From the NCBI GenBank assembly GCA_947259435.1, contig CAMYMP010000429.1, forward strand, positions 1 through 13,316: a DNA stretch of 13,316 nucleotides. Direction: 5' to 3'. The DNA comes from an uncultured Woeseiaceae bacterium (GTDB lineage: Bacteria > Pseudomonadota > Gammaproteobacteria > Woeseiales > Woeseiaceae). The notes below the pieces were generated by a model. That model had not been told where the DNA came from, made no database searches, and saw nothing but the letters and a program-made list of their open reading frames with translations. Shown here one piece after another: positions 7,273-12,698 of this stretch (positions are counted from its first letter, which is position 1; each line of letters opens with the position of its first letter). Both the position numbers and the translations under genes were made by a program.

Positions 7273-9518
7273 GCGAGACCCGAGTTTCTTAACGGCAACT
7301 CACGAACGCGGTTTCCGGTCGCCGCGAAATAGGCGTTGACGATCGCAGGAGCCACCGGCGGCACGCCGGGCTCACCGACTCCGCCCGGCGGTGCATCAAT
7401 GTCCATGATGTGAACATTGATCGCCGCCGGCGACTCGTTCATCCGGACAACCGGATAGCTGTCGTAGTTGCCTTGGACGACAGCGCCGTTTTTCGCTGTG
7501 ATCTCCCCATGCAATGCCAGGCTCATACCGAATATGCCGGCGCCTTCCATCTGCGCTTTGACTCTATCCGGGTTAATGACGGTACCTGCATCAATCGCAA
7601 TCCAGAGTTCGTGCACGGCGAGTTTGCCCGCGTCGCTGACGCTGACCTCCGCCACGGTGCCGACGGTACTGAGAAAAGACCGGTGCATTGCGATACCGAG
7701 GCCGTGGCCTTCTGGCAGTACCCGGCCCCAGCCAGCCAGATCCGCAACTTTCTCAACGACCGCCGCCATTCGGCCCGTGTCGATCGGATGCGTATCGAGA
7801 CTCTGGCCGTAGTTGGCATATTCCACGCCCTCCGCCGTCGGGTCGACCTTTCGTGGTGGACCCAGCAGCTTTAACAAATGATCCTTGGGATCGGCGCCGG
7901 CCTGGTACGCGAGCTCGTCAACGAAGCTGCAGTTGGCGAACGCGTGATACACGTTGCACACCGAGCGCAGCCAGCCGATTCGCAGGTGCGCCTGGGCGTC
8001 GCCAGCTTCGAGGCGCATGTTGGGAATCGCGTAGGGATTGTCGGACATGCCAAGGCCGAGTTCCTGCGCATTCGGCCCGGTTGCGGCCGCGTTGAATGTC
8101 GAGCCAATTGACGGGAACACCGTGCACTGCTGCCAGGCAGTCGTGTTGCCGTCGGCGTCGAGCCCCGCCTTGAGACACTGGGCACTGACCGAGTGCAGGT
8201 AACCGTGTCGAATATCGTCTTCGCGCGTCCAGGTCACTTTTACCGGGCGCCCTGTCTGTTTGGCCAGCCACGCCGCCTCAGCGATGAAATCGGGTTTGGA
8301 TTTGCGGCCGAATGCGCCACCGAGCAGGGTCACGTTCACTTTGACCTTGCTCTTATCGATACCCAGGACGCCGGCGACTGTCTGCTGCGCACTTTGTGGC
8401 GCCTGCGTACACGCCCAGACTTCGCAGCCGCCGTCGTCCGTCATTCTTGCCGTGGCGGCCGGCGGCTCCATCGGCGCCTGCGACAGATGCGGCGCGAAAT
8501 ACTCGGCCTCGTGAACTGTCGTCGCCTCCCCGAAAGCCACTTCGACGTCGCCTCGATTCAGCACACGGCGGCCTGCGTCACGCGCGGTCTGGGCCAGCTG
8601 TTCGCGGTAGCCTGCAGAGTCGTATTCCGCGTTGGCACCCAAGTCCCATTCGATCTTGAGCGCTTCGCGTCCCTTCTGCGCTGCCCACGTATTCTCGGCC
8701 AGCACCGCTACGCCGCCCTGCGGATTGAAAACCGGCGGCGACGTCGCGTCGGGGAGTTGCAGAACCTCGGTCACGCCCGCTGTCGCCCTCGTTGCCGAAT
8801 CGTCCAGAGTCTTGACCGTACCGCCCAGCGTAGGACAACGTTCGATCGATGCGTACAGCATGTCCGGCAGCACCGTATCGATACCGTAGTCTGCCTGCCC
8901 GGTCGTCATGGCGAAGCCATCGATGATGTCCATCGATTTGCCGATGTAGCGATACTCGTCCGGCGATTTGAAGGAGACCTCTTCCGGAACCTCGACGTCC
9001 ACGGCGGCCGCAACGAGTTCGTTGAAGCCCGCCGACCTGCCGCTGGCCTCATGGTGCACCGCGTGTTCGCGCGCCACGCAATCCGCCGGCGGGACGGCCC
9101 AGCTGGCCGCGGCGGCCGCGATGAGCATTGCTCGTGCGCTCGCGCCGGCGGTTCGCAGAAGATCAAACTGCTGACGGATGCTCGTCGAGCCGTCCGTGTT
9201 CTGATCGCCGTATTTTTCGTCGCCGAGCGCCTGAATCAGCTCGATCCGGTCCCAGTCGGCGTCCATCTCGTCGGCGATAATCTGCGGCAAACAGGTGCGA
9301 ATTCCCTGTCCCATCTCGGAGCGATGGCAGTAGATTTCGACGACGCCGTCGTCGCGAATATTGACGTAGACGTTGGGCGCGACGCTCGCAATATCAGCCG
9401 CTTCGTCTTTGCCCGGCTGGCATGCCGACGTCAGCGTCAGCGCCAGTACGAGGCCACCGCCGGCTTTGCCGGTGCGCTGCAGGAATTCACGTCGGCTGAG
9501 TTGCTCTACGCGGCTCAT
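7269..9518 (-). CDS. Molybdopterin-binding large subunit of a xanthine oxidase-family aldehyde dehydrogenase (IorB-like), Tat-exported
   Basis: This is the molybdenum catalytic subunit of a two-component hydroxylase or aldehyde oxidoreductase; aldehyde-to-acid oxidation in the periplasm is the likely role. The 749-aa product starts with a twin-arginine signal (LSRREFLQR, residues 7-15, then a glycine-rich hydrophobic stretch to about 32). SAC at 31-33 makes a weak lipobox. Molybdenum-cofactor motifs are EPPAATA (351-357), LGGAFGRK (399-406), GWLRSV (515-520) and GVGEPGVPP (713-721), where Glu716 is the expected catalytic base. The frame is open further upstream to 9905, but the ATG at 9518 yields the Tat signal and overlaps the small-subunit stop as ATGA, so it is the true start. 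No FAD subunit or cytochrome c subunit follows. The stop (7269-7271) overlaps the receptor stop on the other strand. Isoquinoline or another N-heterocycle remains an alternative substrate. Confidence 0.93.
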   Translation of the reverse strand: MSRVEQLSRREFLQRTGKAGGGLVLALTLTSACQPGKDEAADIASVAPNVYVNIRDDGVVEIYCHRSEMGQGIRTCLPQIIADEMDADWDRIELIQALGDEKYGDQNTDGSTSIRQQFDLLRTAGASARAMLIAAAAASWAVPPADCVAREHAVHHEASGRSAGFNELVAAAVDVEVPEEVSFKSPDEYRYIGKSMDIIDGFAMTTGQADYGIDTVLPDMLYASIERCPTLGGTVKTLDDSATRATAGVTEVLQLPDATSPPVFNPQGGVAVLAENTWAAQKGREALKIEWDLGANAEYDSAGYREQLAQTARDAGRRVLNRGDVEVAFGEATTVHEAEYFAPHLSQAPMEPPAATARMTDDGGCEVWACTQAPQSAQQTVAGVLGIDKSKVKVNVTLLGGAFGRKSKPDFIAEAAWLAKQTGRPVKVTWTREDDIRHGYLHSVSAQCLKAGLDADGNTTAWQQCTVFPSIGSTFNAAATGPNAQELGLGMSDNPYAIPNMRLEAGDAQAHLRIGWLRSVCNVYHAFANCSFVDELAYQAGADPKDHLLKLLGPPRKVDPTAEGVEYANYGQSLDTHPIDTGRMAAVVEKVADLAGWGRVLPEGHGLGIAMHRSFLSTVGTVAEVSVSDAGKLAVHELWIAIDAGTVINPDRVKAQMEGAGIFGMSLALHGEITAKNGAVVQGNYDSYPVVRMNESPAAINVHIMDIDAPPGGVGEPGVPPVAPAIVNAYFAATGNRVRELPLRNSGLA

Positions 9519-9973
9519 GACTGATCCTCCGCGGCCCGATGGATCGCCGCACGGATGCGGGTGTAGGTGCCGCAACGACAGATATTGCCGCTCATGGCAT
9601 TGTCGATTTCGGCATCCGAAGGATTCGGGTTGCGCTCCAGCAGCGCCGCGGCGCTGATGATTTGACCGGACTGACAGTATCCGCATTGCGGCACATTCAG
9701 TTGCCGCCACGCGACCTGCACCGGGTGATCGCCATCCTTTGAAAGGCCCTCGATCGTCGTCACGTTCTTCCCGACCGCGGCCGACACCGGAAACATGCAC
9801 GATCGGACGACCCGGCCGTCCACGTTGACGTTGCAAGCACCGCAAAGCGCCTTGCCGCAGCCGTATTTGGTGCCTGTCAGCCCCGCGACGTCTCGCAATG
9901 CCCACAGCAGCGGCATTTGCGGATCAACATCGAGCGAAATTGACTGGCCATTTATCGTTACATCGACTGCCAT
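9515..9973 (-). CDS. [2Fe-2S] small subunit of the molybdenum hydroxylase (IorA-like)
   Basis: This is the electron-transfer partner of the adjacent molybdopterin subunit. The 152-aa protein has a plant-ferredoxin-type [2Fe-2S] domain with ligands Cys39, Cys44, Cys47 and Cys59 ([11 protein letters not shown]), then a helical [2Fe-2S] domain with Cys97, Cys100, Cys132 and Cys134 (CGYC and ICRCGTY). The length and all eight cysteines are standard for the family. It has no signal peptide, so it is probably exported as a folded complex with the Tat-bearing large subunit. The ATG has GGGGA 7 nt upstream (9981-9985). Its TGA overlaps the large-subunit ATG by 4 nt, indicating translational coupling. 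It is the first gene of a leftward two-gene operon, with a 79-bp divergent gap to the PrsW-like gene. Confidence 0.95.
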   Translation of the reverse strand: MAVDVTINGQSISLDVDPQMPLLWALRDVAGLTGTKYGCGKALCGACNVNVDGRVVRSCMFPVSAAVGKNVTTIEGLSKDGDHPVQVAWRQLNVPQCGYCQSGQIISAAALLERNPNPSDAEIDNAMSGNICRCGTYTRIRAAIHRAAEDQS

Positions 9974-10040
9974 TGGATTTTCCCCTGTTCTGCAGCGGCT
10001 GGTCCGGGCCCAATCCTAGCACCAACGGCGCGTCTGACCG

Positions 10041-10046
10041 CATAAT
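10041..10046 (+). promoter_or_regulatory. Possible -10 box for a leaderless PrsW-family mRNA
   Basis: CATAAT matches TATAAT at 5 of 6 positions and would place the transcription start at about 10053, the A of the ATG itself. No Shine-Dalgarno sequence is visible before that ATG, which fits a leaderless transcript. No good -35 box is seen, so this remains tentative. Confidence 0.3.
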
Positions 10047-10052
10047 CGGCGC

Positions 10053-10748
10053 ATGCAGCAGCTGATCTTGATACTGCCGATCGCCGTGCCGGTGCTCTTC
10101 TGGGCTGGCTACCACTATCACAAAGATCGGCACTTGCCTGAACCGGTTGGCAAGCTGCTGCTCAGCTTCGGGCTCGGGATGCTCGCCGTTGGCGTTTCAA
10201 TGGCGCTTTATGAAGGGCTCGGCCTGGTCGGACTGCGCTTTGATGCCGGCGCCCTCGCCGACGACAGTCCCGCGGGGCTCTTTGCCTATACGCTGCTTGC
10301 CGTCGGACCTGTCGAAGAAATTTCAAAGCTGCTGCCGTTTCTGCTCGTCGTCTTGCGTTTCAAGGAGTTCGACGAACCGCTGGACGGCATCATTTACGCG
10401 TCATTTATCGGTCTGGGATATGCCGCCGTCGAAAACTGGCAGTATCTGGACTACCTGAGCCCCACGGAAGCGCTCGCGCGCGGCTTTGCGAGTCCCGTCG
10501 TGCACATCGTGTTCGCATCGATCTGGGGATACTGGATCGCCTGGGCGCATCTCGGCGGTCGCTCACTCGCAATAACGACCATTGCGGCGCTGGCCGTAGC
10601 GGCGGGACTGCATGGACTCTATGATTTTTTTGTTATTTTGAACCCACGCAACGCGCTAGCGATTGCGGCGCTCGTCATCGTAGCGATCTGGCTATGGCGC
10701 CTGAAACTCATGCGCACCCTGCACGAGCGCTCGTCTCAGGACCGATGA
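10053..10748 (+). CDS. PrsW-family intramembrane metalloprotease
   Basis: PrsW proteins are multi-pass membrane proteases; in Bacillus PrsW cleaves an anti-sigma factor, but most proteobacterial members have unknown targets. The 231 aa contain about seven hydrophobic segments (for example 2-18, 36-60, 80-101, 112-125, 148-165, 171-185 and 199-216). The family signatures are all present: VEEISKLLP (Glu88, Glu89, Lys92), DEPLDGIIYASF (108-118), AVENW (Glu127-Asn128), His151 in VVHIVF and His187 in GLHGLYDFF. These Glu and His residues are the expected metal and catalytic ligands, so the enzyme looks intact. The ATG lacks a clear Shine-Dalgarno sequence. The gene diverges from the molybdenum hydroxylase operon and converges on a small gene with which its last 13 nt overlap. 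No sigma/anti-sigma pair is present in the window. Confidence 0.88.
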   Translation: MQQLILILPIAVPVLFWAGYHYHKDRHLPEPVGKLLLSFGLGMLAVGVSMALYEGLGLVGLRFDAGALADDSPAGLFAYTLLAVGPVEEISKLLPFLLVVLRFKEFDEPLDGIIYASFIGLGYAAVENWQYLDYLSPTEALARGFASPVVHIVFASIWGYWIAWAHLGGRSLAITTIAALAVAAGLHGLYDFFVILNPRNALAIAALVIVAIWLWRLKLMRTLHERSSQDR

Positions 10749-10915
10749 CGGTTATACGGGTCGCTCGAGCGGGGGTCTGCGATCGGCTCATCGAGCGTCA
10801 ATTCTGACAACGCCTCGGGTTGATCCATGAGTTGGCTGCAGCGTCTTTGAATTTCCTCGAGTTTCAACGACACGCTGGATTGTGACAGCGGATTTTCCAT
10901 GAACTTTGTTTCCAT
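10736..10915 (-). CDS. Small hypothetical protein (59 aa)
   Basis: I do not recognise this family. The product is a hydrophilic 59-aa protein with no signal peptide or membrane segment. It has a predicted helix (SLKLEEIQRRCSQLMDQ, about 16-32), an acidic stretch (EALSELTLDEP) and a polar C-terminus SDPYNRHRS. Two in-frame ATGs are possible: 10915 (METKFMENPL, poor ribosome binding site) and 10900 (MENPLSQ, with GGAA about 9 nt upstream, giving 54 aa). The longer open frame to 11017 runs through the putative promoter and is unlikely. The upstream gap carries a well-placed CRP-type site, a -10 box and repeated TGTCGC(A) motifs, which supports a real, regulated gene. Its 3' end overlaps the PrsW-like gene on the opposite strand by 13 nt. 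Confidence 0.6.
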   Translation of the reverse strand: METKFMENPLSQSSVSLKLEEIQRRCSQLMDQPEALSELTLDEPIADPRSSDPYNRHRS

Positions 10916-10938
10916 ACAGGTTCTGGCTCTTGCTCTCT

Positions 10939-10972
10939 CTGTCGCCGTATTGCGACAGTTCAATGTGTCGCA
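10939..10972. promoter_or_regulatory. Three TGTCGC(A) motifs, possible repressor operator
   Basis: CTGTCGC (10939-10945) and GCGACAG (10952-10958) form a perfect 7-bp dyad around CGTATT. A third, directly oriented TGTCGCA lies at 10966-10972, abutting the candidate -10 box. Relative to the predicted transcription start near 10965 they sit between about -7 and +26, a position where a bound protein would block transcription. I do not recognise the regulator. Confidence 0.45.
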
Positions 10973-10977
10973 GTATA
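10972..10977 (-). promoter_or_regulatory. Candidate -10 box for the 59-aa gene
   Basis: TATACT on the minus strand matches TATAAT at 5 of 6 positions. It predicts a transcription start near 10965, 50 nt before the ATG at 10915. The -35 position shows no consensus match, as is usual for activator-dependent promoters. Confidence 0.45.
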
Positions 10978-10997
10978 GAGACAGCAAGGACCCCGGA

Positions 10998-11015
10998 GTG
11001 TGACTGGCGTCACAC
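10998..11015. promoter_or_regulatory. CRP/Vfr/Clp-type binding site
   Basis: GTGTGAC-TGGC-GTCACAC is a perfect 7-bp dyad that contains the exact CRP core TGTGA-N6-TCACA (10999-11014). Its centre at 11006.5 lies at -41.5 from the start predicted by the -10 box TATACT, the canonical class II activator position. The only suitably oriented gene is the leftward 59-aa gene. Confidence 0.6.
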
Positions 11016-11021
11016 AAAATC

Positions 11022-11064
11022 CCGAAAAACAGCGTTTTTTTCGGACCTTATGTCACATAAGGTC
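11022..11064. repeat. Two abutting hairpins in the gap between small genes
   Basis: CCGAAAAA (11022-11029) pairs with TTTTTCGG (11037-11044). GACCTTATG (11044-11052) pairs perfectly with CATAAGGTC (11056-11064) across a 3-nt loop. No U-tract follows the second stem on either strand, so neither is a textbook intrinsic terminator. They could end transcription of the membrane-protein gene on the minus strand, bind a protein, or be part of a small RNA. Confidence 0.45.
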
Positions 11065-11123
11065 ATGCCGAGGGCCGAATCGGTCCCGAAATCGACACAC
11101 ACCGCAGCGCGAGGCTGCTACCT

Positions 11124-11156
11124 GCCGGAGCAGCCCTGCCTGATTGACGCTCCGGC
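11124..11156. repeat. GC-rich 8-bp inverted repeat downstream of the membrane-protein gene
   Basis: GCCGGAGC (11124-11131) and GCTCCGGC (11149-11156) are perfect complements with a 17-nt spacer. The stem begins 16 nt past the stop codon of the leftward 103-aa gene, a position suited to a 3'-end stabilising or terminator-like stem, but no T-run follows. Confidence 0.4.
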
Positions 11157-11172
11157 GACGCGGGCGGCCGAG

Positions 11173-11484
11173 CTAGGGTTTCAGCTTATCGACCACACCG
11201 AGAACGATGACGGTCACAGCACCCGCGCCGAACAGTCCGGCCAGGCCTCCGAGGGCGGCTGATATGTAGCTGCCGACCCCAGGGATAGCACCCAGCGCAC
11301 CGCTGAACATCGACAACGCGATTGCTGCTACGAGAAGCCTGTTGCGGTCCTGCGCGGCGACGAACCACCCGGCAGCGACACCGAGCACCGCGATTACCAC
11401 TGGGCTGTATGCGAATCCACCCATGATCCCGGCGACCAGCGCCACCAGCACACCGACGAGTTGGACGATCTTGTCTAGACCCAT
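11173..11484 (-). CDS. Small glycine-rich integral membrane protein (103 aa), unknown function
   Basis: I cannot place this protein in a named family. Its 103 residues form three to four hydrophobic segments (about 5-24, 27-44, 50-62 and 70-98), rich in Gly, Ala and Val, with charged loops only at AQDRNR (44-49) and the C-terminus VVDKLKP. The glycine-rich hairpin ALGAIPGVGSYISAALGG recalls small membrane-inserting proteins, but no function follows from that. The start is well supported: GGGGA lies 6 nt before the ATG (11491-11495). It is leftward, 223 nt downstream of the KAS III gene across an A/T-rich gap that could carry its own promoter, and is followed by a GC-rich hairpin. It has no obvious link to its neighbours. 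Confidence 0.75.
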   Translation of the reverse strand: MGLDKIVQLVGVLVALVAGIMGGFAYSPVVIAVLGVAAGWFVAAQDRNRLLVAAIALSMFSGALGAIPGVGSYISAALGGLAGLFGAGAVTVIVLGVVDKLKP

Positions 11485-11490
11485 GACTTA

Positions 11491-11495
11491 TCCCC
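11491..11495 (-). promoter_or_regulatory. Ribosome binding site of the 103-aa membrane protein
   Basis: GGGGA on the minus strand, 6 nt before the ATG at 11484. It is the main reason to accept this short gene and its start. Confidence 0.65.
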
Positions 11496-11587
11496 TTTGC
11501 TTATTGTTTTTGTTGTCTTGCAAGCTGCTTGTTCTTGTATTTATTGCAGCGCCGCATCGAGCGGTGGCGCCAGTCTAGCAAGAACAT

Positions 11588-11660
11588 GGGATTATTTTTT
11601 ATTTATATAAAACAATAGATTACCGATTATATGTCGATAATACATTAATAAAAAAACCTG
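11588..11660. other. A/T-rich island with a perfect TATAAT hexamer
   Basis: This stretch is strikingly A/T-rich in an otherwise GC-rich window. On the minus strand it holds TATAAT (11631 to 11626), a possible -10 box for the 103-aa gene, with only a T-rich, non-consensus -35 region 17 bp upstream. A run of seven T residues on the same strand (11656 to 11650) could alternatively belong to a poor terminator for the KAS III gene. No coding sequence is convincing here. Confidence 0.4.
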
Positions 11661-11707
11661 ATATTGCGGCTGTCTGCCGGCGAATTCGGCCAGTTTGAGA
11701 GGCCCGC

Positions 11708-12676
11708 CTAGAAGCGAATAAGCGCCGATCCCCACGGAAAACCTGCACCAAATGCCTCAAAAAGGAGCAGATGGCCGCGCTGGATGCGTCCGTCGCGCAC
11801 CGCCGTGTCCAGGGCAAGCGGGATAGAAGCGCTGGAAGTGTTTGCGTGTTCGTCCACCGTGACCACCACGTGGTCCATAGAGAGGTCGAGTTTCTTGGCT
11901 GCCGCCGAGATAATGCGCAAATTTGCCTGGTGCGGGATCAGCCAGTCAATATCGTGTTTATCGATACCGTTGCCATCCAGGGTCTCACGTGCGATGGACC
12001 CCAGCGTTGCAACGGCGCGGCGAAATACCGCGTTGCCGTTCATCTGGATGAAAGCTTTCTCGGCACACACTGCGTCGTAGCCGAGCGATATGCCGCTGGG
12101 CACCTGCAGCAGGTCCTCGTACTGCCCATCTGAATGAATGTGTGTCGAAATAACCCCGGGCTCCTCGCTCGGTTGCAGTATTGCGGCACCCGCCCCGTCG
12201 CCGAACAGGACCGCTGTGGCTCGGTCCTCCCAGTTTGTGATACGGGAGAGCATTTCGCTGCCAATGATCAGCGCATTCCTGGCCGAGCCGCCCTGAATGA
12301 AGCGATTGGCCAGATCCAGCGCGTAGACGAAGCCCGAACACGCAGCCTGGATATCCAGCGCCGGACAGCCATGGATTCCGAGTCGCCGCTGCACGATGCA
12401 GGCTGTGCTGGGAAATACCTTGTCCGGCGTGACCGTGCCAACGATGATCAGGTCGATGTCGCTGGCCTCGATTCCGGCCATTTCCATCGCCTTGTAAGCG
12501 GCGGCAATCGCCATATCGGAGCACGTTTCGCCGTCCGCCGCGATATGCCGGCGGCAGATTCCGGTTCGCTCGCGAATCCACTCGTCCGACGTGTCCATGG
12601 TCTTTTCGAGATCCTGATTGGTCACGACTTTCTCGGGCAGGTAAGCGCCCGTGCCGGCGATTCGCGTGTAGCTCAT
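11708..12676 (-). CDS. Beta-ketoacyl-ACP synthase III (KAS III, FabH-like)
   Basis: KAS III enzymes condense an acyl starter with malonyl-ACP. The 322-aa product aligns over its full length with FabH (about 317 aa in E. coli). It has MDTSDEWIRERTGI near residues 27-40, the catalytic Cys113 in QAACSGF, His249 in PHQANLRI, Asn279 in HANTSSASIP and the C-terminal GFPWGSALIRF. The catalytic triad is complete. The window shows none of the usual fatty-acid-synthesis neighbours (plsX, fabD, fabG, acpP, fabF). Instead it follows, 22 nt downstream and on the same strand, a fatty acyl-AMP ligase fused to an acyl carrier protein. It may therefore use the acyl group loaded on that carrier in a specialised pathway rather than serve primary synthesis. 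Housekeeping FabH cannot be excluded from this sequence. Confidence 0.9.
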   Translation of the reverse strand: MSYTRIAGTGAYLPEKVVTNQDLEKTMDTSDEWIRERTGICRRHIAADGETCSDMAIAAAYKAMEMAGIEASDIDLIIVGTVTPDKVFPSTACIVQRRLGIHGCPALDIQAACSGFVYALDLANRFIQGGSARNALIIGSEMLSRITNWEDRATAVLFGDGAGAAILQPSEEPGVISTHIHSDGQYEDLLQVPSGISLGYDAVCAEKAFIQMNGNAVFRRAVATLGSIARETLDGNGIDKHDIDWLIPHQANLRIISAAAKKLDLSMDHVVVTVDEHANTSSASIPLALDTAVRDGRIQRGHLLLFEAFGAGFPWGSALIRF

Positions 12677-12698
12677 GTGTCAGGCGTCCGTTCGTGGT

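Noticed and set aside
8193..9524. A 443-codon open frame on the plus strand
   Set aside because: It is antisense to the molybdopterin subunit, whose motifs are complete; the translated product shows no recognisable fold or export signal.
9519..9905. N-terminal extension of the molybdopterin subunit up to 9905
   Set aside because: It overlaps the [2Fe-2S] gene in another frame and would bury the twin-arginine signal; the ATG at 9518 with the ATGA overlap is the natural start.
9974..10052. Extended -10 (TGCTAGGAT) for the molybdenum hydroxylase operon
   Set aside because: It matches the hexamer at only 4 of 6 positions and no -35 box is visible; too weak to annotate.
10916..11017. Longer start for the 59-aa protein at 11017
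   Set aside because: The extension passes through the CRP-type site, the -10 box and the TGTCGC motifs, and its residues look non-coding.
10906..11262. A 118-codon plus-strand frame across the regulatory gap
   Set aside because: It overlaps two leftward genes and the dyads, has unconvincing composition and no ribosome binding site.
11549..11572. GCGCC/GGCGC hairpin
   Set aside because: The stem needs a G-U pair and an 8-nt loop and has no T-tract; it is too weak to call.
11650..11698. Intrinsic terminator for the KAS III gene
   Set aside because: There is a T7 run on the minus strand and a bulged 6-bp stem (CTGGCCG with CGGCAG), but about 17 nt separate them, so the canonical stem-plus-U-tract layout is missing.
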